The notes: generated by a model from the sequence alone, not told the origin. A stretch of 64,000 bases of DNA from Meghimatium bilineatum (GCA_034231615.1 CM067319.1:8232391-8296390); one strand, 5' to 3'. Shown: positions 1 through 10,216, numbered from the stretch's first letter. Numbers and translations are program-made.

Positions 1-657
1 TGCAGTGTTGTTTCTTGTATAAATTGTTGTCTAATAATGTCTATATCTGCAGTGTTGTTTCTTGTATAAATTGTTGTCTAATAATGTCTATATCTGCAGT
101 GTTGTTTCTTGTATAAATTGTTGTCTAATAATGTCTATATCTGCAGTGTTGTTTCTTGTATAAATTGTTGTCTAATAATGTCTATATCTGCAGTGTTGTT
201 TCTTGTATAATTTGTTGTCTAATAATGTCTATATCTGCAGTGTTGTTTCTTGTATAAATTGTTGTCTAATAATGTATATATCTGCAGTGTTGTTTCTTGT
301 ATAAATTGTTGTCTAATAATGTCTATATCTGCAGTGTTGTTTCTTGTATAATTTGTTGTCTAATAATGTCTATATCTGCAGTGTTGTTTCTTGTATAAAT
401 TGTTGTCTAATAATGTCTATATCTGCAGTGTTGTTTCTTGTATAAATTGTTGTCTAATAATGTCTATATCTGCAGTGTTGTTTCTTGTATAAATTGTTGT
501 CTAATAATGTCTATATCTGCAGTGTTGTTTCTTGTATAAATTGTTGTCTAATAATGTCTATATCTGCAGTGTTGTTTCTTGTATAAATTGTTGTCTAATA
601 ATGTCTATATCTGCAGTGTTGTTTCTTGTATAAATTGTTGTCTAATAATGTCTATAT
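1..657. repeat. 47-bp satellite array, about 14 copies
   Basis: Head-to-tail copies of a 47-bp unit beginning tgcagtgttgtttcttgtat, nearly identical apart from a few substitutions (for example aaatt to aattt). The array runs off the left window edge. The same unit occurs in inverted orientation at 54836-55432. No coding role is visible. Confidence 0.97.
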
Positions 658-883
658 GAACAGCCTAAGAATTCCCCAGCAATCACTATATTGGGTGCCA
701 CCTGGAGTAAGAAGAAGAGGGAGACCTAGAGAAACTCTACGAAGAACCATTAATAGAGAAGGCATGTCAATGAACCTAAACAACACGCAACAATTGAAAG
801 ACCTGGCAACACAAAGACAGAAATGGAAAGCTATGGTTTCTGCCCTATGCGCCGCCTATGGCCCTGGAGGAACATAACATAAC
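658..883 (+). mobile_element. LINE 3' end inserted into the 47-bp satellite
   Basis: This 226-bp insert encodes the extreme C-terminus of an RTE-like LINE protein. It has a basic RRRGRPRETLRR motif, then an LKDLATQRQKWKAMVSALCA-type end and a stop, followed by a short AACAT-repeat tail. The satellite segment aataatgtctatat occurs on both sides (644-657 and 884-897). That fits a 14-bp target duplication, although satellite periodicity could give the same picture. The copy is severely 5' truncated and non-functional. A related C-terminus lies at 17625-17770. Confidence 0.8.
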
Positions 884-968
884 AATAATGTCTATATCTG
901 CAGTGTTGTTTCTTGTATAAATTGTCTAATAATGTCTATATCTGCAGTGTTGTTTCTTGTATAAATTA
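884..968. repeat. Resumption of the 47-bp satellite, about 1.8 copies
   Basis: The same unit as 1-657 continues after the LINE insert. The second copy has a small deletion (ttgttgtctaat to ttgtctaat). It ends at unique sequence at about 968. Confidence 0.9.
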
Positions 969-1071
969 GACAGTGTTTTCCATTTCTTGTTTTTTTTTAA
1001 ATCACAAAATGCAACAAAGAAATGAAAAGCATAATTGTATGAATGATGCATACTATAAAACGTCCATAAAA

Positions 1072-1152
1072 AACCTTCAATATAACGGCAGGTCATCTAC
1101 TAAGGTTTTCTACTGCATGAGTGGTTTGTCTAGTGGACCATTGGTGAGCACA
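1072..1152 (-). mobile_element. LINE 3'-terminal fragment, about 80 bp
   Basis: The reverse complement closely matches 10140-10216, where the same sequence forms the end of a LINE fragment (theme: ENLVDDMPLY-like codons, then ttatattgagg). It is an 80-bp, strongly 5'-truncated copy. The remaining sequence from 969 to 1790 is AT-rich with no recognised feature. Confidence 0.6.
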
Positions 1153-1795
1153 ACCGCATGAGTGTATATATGATCAAATCCAGCGTTTTAATAATATTTT
1201 ATGTCGTACAATCGTACAAGTTGCATTCTACAAAATGCAAAATTTATTCTTTTTTTTTTTTTATTAATTCAGAGAAACATATTACGTCATCTGCAATTGA
1301 CCAACAACTTAATCTATGGGGACGTGTACAGAAACATTGTCAAACTCAAGTGGGGTTATATTTTAGTAGCGCATATCACAACGTTACAACCAAAGCCAAA
1401 TATGGCGTCCGGTGTGCAGGATATTATCATTCTGGTGGTAAACTCGTTGTCGTTACTCCGTGTGTTTTAGCTCAGAAAAGCTTATGATTTTTCATTGATT
1501 ACTTCTTGATAAGCGACTAGCACATCAATCTTTGGGGCGTTGGTTTCACGGGGTGAGAAGTGTTAATGTCACAGATTTGAATGTTGAATTGATTTCGAAG
1601 CAACAGATGTCGATATGCATGATCAAATGTTGTGTTTTCTGATTTGTCTCACGATCATTGATTGGATTTTATGGTCACGTGGTTGGAGGTGTGTCTTGAT
1701 GTTGGAGAGGTTAGGAGGACCAGAGTTTGATGTGATGATAGAGCACGTAAAGGTGGTAAGAGTTAGAGAAACAATAGAATGATTCGAATGAAAAC
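1153..1795. other. Unassigned AT-rich stretch
   Basis: Overlapping ORFs of about 90-110 codons exist here, but their composition is random-looking, there is no recognisable domain, and a poly-T tract lies inside one. I see no supported gene. Confidence 0.5.
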
Positions 1796-1839
1796 AGAGT
1801 TAAGGGAGTTCACATGGATGTGTGAATCGAGAGTGTTGG

Positions 1840-2372
1840 ATGATGGTGAGTCTGTGAACAGAGGACATATTCAGTAATGGTGAGTCTGTGAACAGAGGAA
1901 ATATCCAGTAATGGTGAGTATGTGAACAGAGGAAATATCCAGTAAGGGTGAGTCTGTGAACAGAGGAAATATCCAGTAATGGTGAGTATGTGAACAGAGG
2001 ACATATCCAGTGATGGTGAGTCTGTGAACAGAGGAAATATACAGTAAGGGTGAGTCTGTGAACAGAGGAAATATCCAGTAATGGTGAGTATGTGAACAGA
2101 GGAAATATCCAGTAAGGGTGAGTCTGTGAACAGAGGAAATATCCAGTGATGGTGAGTATGTGAACAGAGGAAATATACAGTAAGGGTGAGTCTGTGAACA
2201 GAGGAAATATCCAGTGATGGTGAGTCTGTGAACAGAGGAAATATCCAGTGATGGTGAGTATGTGAACAGAGGAAATATCCAGTGATGGTGAGTATGTGAA
2301 CATAGGAAATATCCAGTGATGGTGAGTATGTGAACAGAGGAAATATCCAGTGATGGTGAGTGTATAAAATGA
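1840..2372. repeat. 34-bp minisatellite, about 15 copies
   Basis: The unit theme is atggtgagtctgtgaacag followed by aggaaatatccagta, with exact 34-bp spacing. Variants alternate gtctgtg/gtatgtg and taatgg/tgatgg/taaggg. Degenerate copies extend to about 2475. The unit is related to the array at 3370-3968. Its open frames on the minus strand are periodicity artefacts. Confidence 0.95.
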
Positions 2373-2639
2373 GGTGGTATCGAATGATGATGTGAATCGA
2401 GAACGTGCTGAGTGAAGGTGAGATGTCAACTGAAGCAGTGTCGAGTGATGGCGAGTGTGTGTGATGGTGAGTTTCAGGACTATTCGCATGGAATATGTGG
2501 TTTCTTTCTGTATCTGTTAGTTAGAGACCGCTGTGTAGCACTGTGAATTTTCTGATACAACACTGAGACAGGATTAGCAAACCTTCAGTGACAACACAAT
2601 GGCTCGTAGTAAACGGAGAGTTTTCTGAAAACGACTACT

Positions 2640-3340
2640 TAGATAGATTACATCAAACATGCCATACATTCAACATAAAGATAAATATAGAAAAGACGGA
2701 AGTAATGAAGATAAGAAGAACAGAAACACCAATATACATATTTTGGAAACAACAGACTTAAACAAGTGTCAGAATTCACATACCTAGGAAGCAATATAAC
2801 AACAAACAGCAAGAGCAGTACAGAAATACACAATAGATGTAGTAAAGCATACCACGCCCTAATGCAAATTAGGTATACCAATCTTCAGAAATAAAAAATG
2901 TAGATTTAAATACCAAAATAACACTATTCAAAACGATTATTATGCCAAAGCTGTGCTACCAAACCAAACATGGACAACGCCAGCACAAGACAAACGTAAG
3001 CTTGTGACAGCTGAAATGGCATGCTTACGAAGAATCCTAGAAATTTCACTAAGAGACAGAGTGAGAAATGAGGACATTAGACAAAGAACCAGCACCGTCT
3101 CAATCTTGGAGTATATTAAGAGACAACAGATCAAATGGTTTGCACACATCAGCAGACTACCACCAGACAGCATACCACATCAAGCTATGCTACACAGGTA
3201 CAGAAAAAGCAGACCTAGTTTTCGACAACGAAAACGATGGGCCACCGAAATAAAAGAGGCATCAAATTCCACAATATACTCAGCACAAACGGGGGCCATC
3301 TCCAGAAAACCCATCTACCCCTGACACTGAAAGGCAACGA
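2640..3340 (+). mobile_element. Decayed RTE-like LINE fragment (RT thumb and C-terminus)
   Basis: Frame-shifting translation gives a typical order: KTEVMKI, then a FTYLGSNITT-like motif, then the RT-thumb theme IIMPKLCYQT, a basic block of VTAEMACLRRIL type, IKRQQIKWFAHISR, and an RW..EI end. Several frame changes and stops are present. The last part is open at 2953-3324. Homologous ends lie at 41400-41545 and 41945-43110. It sits between two related 34-bp arrays. Confidence 0.75.
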
Positions 3341-3369
3341 AGGGTTTAGCGAATACTAGATAGCTGAGT

Positions 3370-3968
3370 GTTTGAACTGAAACGGTATCGAGTGATAGTG
3401 AGTGTGTGAACTGTTGCAATATCGAGTAATGGTGAGTGTGTGAACTGTTGCAATATCGAGTGATGGGGAGTGTGTGAACTGTTGCAATATCGAGTGATGG
3501 GGAGTGTGTGAACTGTTGCAATATCGAGTGATAGTGAGTGTGTGAACTGTTGCAATATCGAGTAATGGTGAGTGTGTGAACTGTTGCAATATCGAGTGAT
3601 AGTGAGTGTGTGAACTGTTGCAATATCGAGTGATGGGGAGTGTGTGAACTGTTGCAATATCGAGTGATGGGGAGTGTGTGAACTGTTGCAATATCGAGTG
3701 ATAGTGAGTGTGTGAACTGTTGCAATATCGAGTAATGGTGAGTGTGTGAACTGTTGTAATATCGAGTAATGGTGAGTGTGTGAACTGTTGCAATATCGAG
3801 TGATAGTGAGTGTGTGAACTGTTGCAATATCGAGTAATGGTGAGTGTGTGAACTGTTGCAATATCGAGTGATGGTGAGTGTGTGAACTGTTGCAATATCG
3901 AGTGATAGTGAGTGTGTGAACTGTTGCAATATCGAGTAATGGTGAGTGTGTGAACTGTTGCAATATCG
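3370..3968. repeat. 34-bp minisatellite, about 17-18 copies
   Basis: The unit theme is gatagtgagtgtgtgaactg then ttgcaatatcgagt, period 34. It shares a TGGTGAGT.TGTGAAC....AATATC.AGT backbone with the array at 1840-2372, so the two are diverged relatives. Because 34 is not a multiple of 3, three units make a 102-bp in-frame cycle, which produces spurious minus-strand ORFs of 200+ codons. Confidence 0.96.
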
Positions 3969-3970
3969 AA

Positions 3971-4254
3971 TTCTTCTTCTTCTTCTTCTGCGTTCATTCT
4001 CAAACTCCTGCAGATTAGCAGGATGTAGTCCGGAGAACGGAATGCGTTGTCATAGTTTACAGCATTGCATCGATATCTGCGCCTTTCGGCCAGACACATC
4101 CGACTTCAGCATGGCTTTGGCTCACTGACCCTATATGGGATGAGACAGCCAACTCCATCACATAACCTCCTTAGTCGTCTTTTACGACGTGCGTGGAAGC
4201 TAAACAGTGTAACTATTCTTTGCTCCCCTTTCGGGCCCCGGCAACACACGGGCG
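3971..4254 (-). mobile_element. SINE-B, near full length
   Basis: This is a 284-bp element read on the minus strand from the head cgcccgtgtgttgccgg to a (GAA)n tail, seen here as ttcttcttc at 3971. Internal landmarks are gctgaagtcggatgtgtc, ggactacatcctgctaatct and gagtttgagaa. It adjoins the 34-bp array directly. No Pol III A/B box or coding potential is evident. Confidence 0.9.
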
Positions 4255-4304
4255 GGTTTTCCATATGAGAAGAGATAAGGTCATAGAGAAAAGAAGAGAA
4301 TATG

Positions 4305-4480
4305 GTGAGTTCGTGAAGTGAGGAAAGATGAGGTGATGGGGAGATTAGGTCGTGGGAGTATGCGGTGAGGAAAGATGATGTGATGGGGAGATTAGGTCGT
4401 GGGAGTATGCGGTGAGGAAAGATGAGGTGATGGGGAGATTAGGTCGTGGGAGTATGCGATGAGGAAAGATGAGGTGATGG
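4305..4480. repeat. 47-bp minisatellite, about 3.7 copies
   Basis: The unit gaggaaagatgaggtgatgg plus ggagattaggtcgtgggagtatgcggt has exact 47-bp spacing. Its sequence is unrelated to the 47-bp satellite at position 1. The stretch from 4481 to 4875 that follows holds no recognised feature. Confidence 0.9.
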
Positions 4481-4877
4481 AGACAATCTATGAATACAGA
4501 GAAAGAAAGAAGTCCTTCACAGGTTCTCAAAACTCCAGGAACATGGCCTGAAGCGACAATGATAATACCTGTCTCAAAAGATTATCCATTGTAAACAGCC
4601 CAAATTTCCTGAGAAAAATACATTTCAAATTCACGATGAACTCACATCGTGGGAAACTATGCAAACTATTTCCGAATTTATCAAAACACGATCCAGATTC
4701 TCTCATTTTTCGTAGGTCCTGTCCAAAACCACAATGCTATGGGAATCGTACACAACAATCACCTGCTGTGATACATGCGGTAGGAAAGGACAATGGACTA
4801 GTTCAGGGTTGCCATATTTCATTTTTAAGCCGAATTCCACACGTCTATTCATTTTAAAATGTCGCTGGTCATTGTCA

Positions 4878-5300
4878 TTGTGTTGGTGGGGCCAAATAGG
4901 GAGAAAAGAATAGTGGCGCTGTTATCTGCAGTGCATGTCGTAAGAGGCCTCTTCTTCTTCAGAGTTCTTTCTCAAACTCCCACTGCGTCTCTCTTGTAGC
5001 AGGAAAATTAGACTTCCACCAGGATGAAGTCTAGAGAATGGAAATGCGTTGTGTCGCCATTTTATTTCCACCAATATACTGACACATCCGTCTTCGGCAA
5101 TGTCGGAGTAGACGACTAATGATGTTTTAATGGTGAAGATTGCTATCCCATTTCAAAGAGGGTCAAAGTGACACAGAATCCATCTGGAAATCGAATGTAT
5201 CATAGCAAAACTCGCAGATATCACATCCGAGCTGTAAACCGTGAGAACGGGTCGGTTCTCGTGACTAGATCCTGCTACGCTGCAACAGTCTGGGAACGAT
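4878..5300 (+). mobile_element. SINE-B interrupted by a SINE-A
   Basis: The SINE-B head reads from tgttggtggggcc to gtcgtaagaggc (to about 4948) and resumes at about 5109 (gacgactaatg). It is diverged through the aagtgac and gctgtaaaccgtg landmarks. The interruption is the SINE-A at 4950-5098. Imperfect flanking copies, atgtcgtaagag and atgtcggagtag, may be an eroded target duplication. Confidence 0.7.
4950..5098 (-). mobile_element. SINE-A inside SINE-B
   Basis: On the plus strand it reads from cttcttcttcag through ctcaaactcccactg, ctctcttgtagcagg and gaaatgcgttgtgtcgcc to cacatccgtcttcggc, the complement of the usual SINE-A. Because SINE-B resumes directly after it, SINE-A inserted later. 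Confidence 0.85.
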
Positions 5301-5798
5301 TAAGAATACAATTTATGTTTTGACCAGTAGTGTACAAATTTGTTTTTGAAACTTCAAAGAAAGAATTCTAATATTCAAAATGCGAGCGTCTAGGGCGTGT
5401 GCAGAATGAGGGAATGTTGATAGTCATTGGCTGCACCTTTTATATAAATTGTGAAAATGAGACATATGCTTGACTCCTGTCACTACGTTCTCGGCTTCCT
5501 CTCGCTAAAACTAAAACACAAATGCGTCTCACTGCAGACCAGAGACACCCACTCCTCCAGAATATCAAAGACGTAAAGAGAGTAAGAATTAAGCTTGGTA
5601 TTTTCAGTCATGAATGACGCAAGCTGAAAGGATTATGGGAGATGTAACCACAATACCACCTTGTCAACAGGAGAAGTATGGCGTCCCATCGATGAGACAA
5701 TGAACGGCTTTCAGAAAGTAATTAGGAAATTAATGTAGCGATTGGGGAAGTGGTAAAACGAACATGGAAAATAATAAGCTGATAACTGGAGATGTTCT
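5301..5798. other. Unassigned stretch
   Basis: About 500 bp of AT-rich sequence without repeats, long ORFs or homology that I recognise. Confidence 0.5.
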
Positions 5799-5799
5799 A

Positions 5800-6070
5800 C
5801 TTCTTCTTCCGCGTTCGTTCTCAAATCTTATCAGATCTGTAGTCCTGATACTTGAATGCGTTGTGTCATGGTTTAGAGCATTGCTGCGATATCTGAGCCT
5901 GTCGGCCTGACACATCCAATTTTAGCATGGCTTTTGGTCACTGACCCTATATGTTGTGGGACAGTCAACTCCATCCCATAACCTCCTTAGTAACCACTTA
6001 CCACATGCATGGAAGGTAAACAGTGTGGCTATTCTTTGCTCCCGTCTCGGGACCTTGCAATGCACGGGCA
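5800..6070 (-). mobile_element. SINE-B
   Basis: It runs from a ttcttcttcc tail to a head reading ccttgcaatgcacgggca on the plus strand. The 3' module is shortened (the tgcagattagcaggatg part is deleted or altered). Landmarks ttagagcattgctgcgat, gaccctatat and cccataacctccttag are intact. Confidence 0.85.
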
Positions 6071-6079
6071 TCTGAAGAT

Positions 6080-6660
6080 GATGATGTCATTGTATCTGCC
6101 GATGGGTCTGTACATCGTGGTAAGAATTCTGACTGATACTTTACAGTTAGTTACTGTGATAGAATCAGTGCCGATAACAGCAAAGCATACAGAACAACTA
6201 CATCCAGTATGAGGATGGAAGTCAAGGCTGCCACTGCTGCCCTCAAATGGTTCTCTGAGACCTCAATCACCAAAGCAGTTACTGTGGCAAACTCCCAGTC
6301 CATGATGTGAAATATCCCAAATGGTCGATATTTATATGATTGGACGACATCTAAAGCTGTATCCAACCTCCGGGACATCACATTGATTTACTGCCCTGGA
6401 CACGCCGATGTTTGCGGAAGTGAGAAAGTAGACAGCTTCCCAGGCACCAATAGACGGGGCGTTAACAGTAGCATAGAGGAAATTGCTGAAAGTGCTTAAG
6501 TTATCACCTTCCTCATCAGGAAAGGGCACGAAAAATAAACAGCCACTTAACATAAACTAAGACCGGTTCTATCACCTCTGTGTCTATGTGGGCAAGCAGC
6601 ACAGACCGAAGAACTAATTTTGCAAGACTGACTTACAAATAACCAGTTAGGAGATAACTT
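6080..6660 (+). mobile_element. LINE RNase H domain, degenerate
   Basis: The translation shows the RNase H order with stops between motifs: an IVSADGSV-like first aspartate block, MRMEVKAATAALKWFSET (the E-containing helix), a VANSQSM block (degenerate DSQS), then LIYCPGHADVCGSEKVDS, matching the CPGH..G.E..D motif. A decayed tail follows, RKGTKNKQPLN and then a C-containing end. The 3' end matches the LINE end at 47085-47310. Frames shift and catalytic residues are partly lost. Confidence 0.75.
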
Positions 6661-6679
6661 TCACACAGTGGCAGATATT

Positions 6680-6815
6680 CACAAAACTCCATAGATAACC
6701 ACATATATCCCCAGAACTCCATAGATAACCACAGATATCCACAGAACTCCATAGATAACCACAGATATCCACAGAACTCCATAGATAACCACAGATATCC
6801 ACAGACAGCTGCATG
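6680..6815. repeat. 30-bp minisatellite inside a LINE 3' end, about 4.4 copies
   Basis: The unit acagaactccatagataacc plus acagatatcc repeats at exactly 30 bp. The flank after the array (tatccacagacagctgcatg, then gctttcaaatactg) aligns with 47270-47315, where no array exists. The expansion therefore happened inside the LINE 3' sequence. Confidence 0.85.
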
Positions 6816-7020
6816 AGAGCACTGTGGTGCTTTCAAATACTGATAAATGCAAGAAGGAAGCCAGAGGATAAATAAAAAATTCTCGAGTCTAACGGGAATT
6901 AAACAGTAAAATTCACTGGTTCAATTCCCGTTAGATGCAAGAATGTACAAATACTGCAACATTTATTTAAACAACCAGAATTACTGTGTATACATGTAAG
7001 AAATGCTGACTTTCTGTGAA

Positions 7021-7172
7021 CTTCTTCTTCTGCGTTAATTCTCAAACTCCCGCTGGATTTCTCTTACATGCAATGGTCGTCCTAGATTTCCAACAGGATG
7101 TAGTCCACAGAATGGGAATGCGTTGTGTCACCGTGTTATTTGCGTCATTGGCCGACACATCCAAATTCGGCG
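7021..7172 (-). mobile_element. SINE-A
   Basis: Complement of SINE-A from the (GAA)n tail (cttcttcttctgcg) to cacatccaaattcggcg. It is slightly diverged in the middle (ctcttacatgcaatggtcgt). Confidence 0.88.
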
Positions 7173-7183
7173 TTAATCCTAGA

Positions 7184-7422
7184 CATTAGCAGTATTTGGT
7201 CCGGAGAACGAAATTCTCTGTGTCATGGTTTACGGCTGAAATAACTGCGCCATTCGGTCTGAAACATCAGACTTTAGCATGGCTTTGGGTCATTGACCCT
7301 ATATGGGATGGGACAGCCAACTCCATCCCATAACCTCCTTAGTCGCCTTTTACGACATGCGTGGAAGGTAAACAGTGTTGCTATTCTTTGCTCCCATTTC
7401 GGGCCCCGGCAACACACGGGCG
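7184..7422 (-). mobile_element. SINE-B lacking its tail
   Basis: Starts in the 3' module at attagcagtatttggtccgg and continues to the complete head (ggccccggcaacacacgggcg). The tail-proximal 40 bp are missing, and a SINE-A lies directly upstream. Confidence 0.85.
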
Positions 7423-7429
7423 GTTGACA

Positions 7430-7868
7430 CATTTTAACAGTTTGGCCGAACAGTTTAGCAGAGAAAAATCGTTACATGTGAAATGAAGTGTCCGAGAAAA
7501 GCTGTAATGTTTACTAAACTAGATAAAATAAAAAATGAAGAAATTAGGAAAAAAATTGGTATAATATCATGTATCGAACATATTGAGAGACAGCAAGTAA
7601 AATGTTTCGGTTACCTTATGAGAATGAACCCAAACCAAATACCAATAAGAGCATATAATACAAGAATATCCGGACGTAAAGCCAAAGGTAGACCAAGAAA
7701 ACTGTGGATAGAAAACATTAAGATACCCTCGAACAAACATGGACTAAATGCAACCTCGGCGACACATCTGACCTTGGAACGACAGCTTAAGCCCCCACTC
7801 TTACGCTTAACGGCAAGTGTGAATACGATCAACCATCATTCACCTGGGCGATAGACAATAGACAATAG
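7430..7868 (+). mobile_element. LINE C-terminus, RTE-like family
   Basis: The open frame at 7483-7854 encodes DKIKNEEIRKKIG, IEHIERQQVKCFGYLMRM, RISGRKAKGRPRKLWIENIK and a THLTLER end, the classical C-terminal order of this LINE family. The 3' end is gatagacaatagacaatag, a tail-like short repeat. Homologues are 11667-12015 (minus) and 41945-43110 (plus). Confidence 0.85.
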
Positions 7869-8142
7869 TTTGGCCATATTTTTACTTGAAAATTTTTCAA
7901 TCACTTGGCAACCCTGAACTTTGTCCATGTTATATTGTGATACCATTCACGTGTTAAAGTGTGAGATGTTTGATTTAGTCAGAGGTGACCGTTTGGAAGA
8001 CGTTTAACAGCTGAGCGCATTTGATTCCCCATGCTAAACAGCTCCTAGGGGGGATTAGATGTTTGTTGTGAATTATCTCAAGAAATAATGAAACTGGAGC
8101 GACAGTGTGGTGCCGAGACCTAAAAATTGAACATTTAATAAC
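7869..8142. other. Unassigned stretch
   Basis: No repeat, RNA or coding signature seen. Confidence 0.5.
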
Positions 8143-8300
8143 CATCGAAGAATGATGTGCCGGGCCATTGGTGCAAATAAAATATCGACACAATTCATTT
8201 TCATTCTCTGGACTACATCCTGCTGAAAATCTAGTTGGACCATTGTCCTGCTACAAGAGAGGTCCAGTGGGAGTGTGAGAATTAACGCTGAAGAAGAAGA
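8143..8300 (+). mobile_element. SINE-A
   Basis: Reads forward from cgaagaatgatgtgccgggc through gcaaataaaat, gactacatcctgctg, ctgctacaagagaggtccag and gaattaacgctgaagaagaa. All landmarks are present and the tail is short. Confidence 0.9.
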
Positions 8301-8421
8301 GCAATTAATAGCGCATTGTGACTTGTCATACATATCTTAAAAGGCGATTCAGAAACTTGAGATTGGGACAGAATGACCTATCACAGATAAAAGTTATCCA
8401 AAAATCGTGATGAATTTAGAG

Positions 8422-8526
8422 GTAGCAGGTCGAAAGGAGGAAATATCGCAACCAAGCTGTAAACCATGACACATTGCTGGTTGCTCTCTGTATTACATCC
8501 TGCTAATCTACTAGAGTTTGTGAACA
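8422..8526 (+). mobile_element. SINE-B 3' half
   Basis: Matches from the ggtcgaaaggag..atatcgca block through gctgtaaaccatgacac to tacatcctgctaatct and gagtttgtgaac. The first half is absent. The stretch from 8527 to 8769 is unassigned. Confidence 0.75.
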
Positions 8527-8769
8527 TAAAAAGAGGTGTACTAGCCCACCACATTATCTCCGTTGTGGCGAGGTCTACATGTAACCCAAAAGGGTGGGGG
8601 TGGGGGAGATATTTTATCTACAGCCAATCTTGATATTACAAGAAAGTCATGGCACAGTTCCAGAGTGGTATAGGTATATGGGGTCCAGCTTTCGCCCGTG
8701 TCTCTCATTGAAATATGTCCATCTTACGTCAGTGCATCTTATTGAAACATTGAGTAAAATAGTCATAAT

Positions 8770-9632
8770 CTTCTTCTGTATTCGTTCACGTTTCAAACTT
8801 CTATACAAGGCGCAGGGTGTAGTCCACAAACTTCTATAGAAGGTACAGGGTGTAGTCCACAAACTTCTACAGAAGGTGCAGGGTGTAGTCCACAAACTTC
8901 TACAGAAGGTGCAGGGTGTAGTCCACAAACTTCTATAGAAGGTGCAGGGTGTAGTTCACAAACTTCTATAGAAGGTACAGGGTGTAGTCCACAAACTTCT
9001 ATAGAAGGTGCAGGGTGTAGTCCACAAACTTCTATAGAAGGTACAGGGTGTAGTCCACAAACTTCTATAGAAGGTGCAGGGTGTAGTTCACAAACTTCTA
9101 TAGAAGGTACAGGGTGTAGTCCACAAACTTCTATAGAAGGTACAGGGTGTAGTCCACAAACTTCTATAGAAGGTGCAGGGTGTAGTCCACAAACTTCAAT
9201 ACAAGGTGCAGGGTGTAGTCCACAAACTTCTATAGAAGGTGCAGGGTGTAGTCCACAAACTTCTATACAAGGTACAGGGTGAAGTCTGGAAACTTCTATA
9301 CAAGGTGCAGGGTGAAGTCTGGAAACTTCTATACAAGGCGCAGGGTGTAGTCCACAAACTTCTATACAAGGTGCAGGGTGAAGTCTAGAAACTTCTATAC
9401 AAGGTGCAGGGTGTAGTCCACAAACTTCTATACAAGGCGCAGGGTGTAGTACAGAACACGAAATGCGCTGTCATTGTTTACAGCCTGGCTACTATATTTG
9501 CGTCTAGTGGTCTGACACACTTGACTAAAGGCAGGCTTGGACCACTGACATATGGGATGGGACAGCCGACACAATCCCCAAAACTCTTAAGTTGCTTCTT
9601 ACATGGACGGTAAACAGTGGTGCTATTAGTTG
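8770..9632 (-). mobile_element. SINE-B carrying an internal minisatellite
   Basis: Plus-strand reading starts with the tail (cttcttctgtattcgtt), enters the 33-bp array at 8794-9452, and exits into normal SINE-B (gaaatgcgctgtcattgttt, then gtctgacacacttgac, tatgggatgggacagcc, taaacagtggtgctatt). The 5' head is missing. The array replaces exactly the tgcagattagcaggatgtagtcc part of the 3' module. Confidence 0.88.
8794..9452. repeat. 33-bp minisatellite derived from the SINE-B 3' module, about 20 copies
   Basis: The unit aaacttctatagaaggtgca plus gggtgtagtccac repeats at 33 bp. It aligns with the SINE-B segment aaactcctgcagattagcag plus gatgtagtccgga. Variants are acagg/gcagg, atagaagg/atacaagg and a gaagtctgg form near 9285. 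Confidence 0.95.
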
Positions 9633-9654
9633 CACCAGATAAAATTGGCCCACA

Positions 9655-9890
9655 CAAATGGATGTCCACATGGAACAGAAATACAGATCCATTTGCACAT
9701 ATTGCAATACTGCCCAGATTTTAAAAAACTGCTAGGCAAGACATGGTCACACAGTAGTGAACTTAGGCCAAAACATAAGTACAGCCGCTCTGACATGGAT
9801 AAGACTGGGAACTTCGTCCTGGCGACTGGCCTAAAGATTTTGCAAGATCAAAAGAATTCTAGACGCGGAAGCAGACATTTGCTTTGAACC
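9655..9890 (+). mobile_element. LINE RNase H-lineage 3' end
   Basis: The frame encodes HLHILQYCPDFKKLLGKTW, then a SHSSELRPKH-type block and FVLATGLKI, the standard Q/HILQxC...W...F..TGL end of RT-RNase H LINEs. It is homologous to 16540-16690. The frame is open for 85 codons but the upstream part is missing. Confidence 0.75.
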
Positions 9891-10216
9891 TACGTATTCC
9901 CAGTTGCAATATATGGATGTAAATCTTGGACAATCAACAATGCACCACGAGAGACATTCTGAGACAATCGAATGTAGGCGAAATCTGGCTAAACAACAAT
10001 GTTCTCTCTTCTAGAAAATTATTACAATATTTTGTCCATATTAAACAGCAGGAACCCATAGAAAATAACATAATGTAGGAAGTATGCCACAAAGAAGATG
10101 GATGCAATATATCAAAGATAACCTGAACGTAAACGCTCGTGGTTGCGTCTGTGGGTCTCACCAATGGCCCACTAGACAAACCACCCGTGCAACAGAAAAC
10201 CTTAGTGGATGACATG
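9891..10216 (+). mobile_element. LINE fragment (RT thumb to 3' end), decayed
   Basis: Begins with TYVFPVAIYGCKSWTI, the RT-thumb YGCE.WT motif, then frame-shifted text with PQRRWMQYIKDNLN and a terminal ENLVDDMPLY-like stretch before ttatattgagg. The last 75 bp recur inverted at 1072-1152. Confidence 0.65.

Noticed and set aside
1158..1487. 109-codon ORF
   Set aside because: Random-looking composition in AT-rich DNA, overlaps another ORF of similar length, no motif.
6880..6945. tRNA-like ggttcaattcccgttag near 6920
   Set aside because: The phrase resembles a T-arm, but no A box or cloverleaf could be placed around it. The similar phrase at 6886-6899 suggests a small inverted repeat instead.
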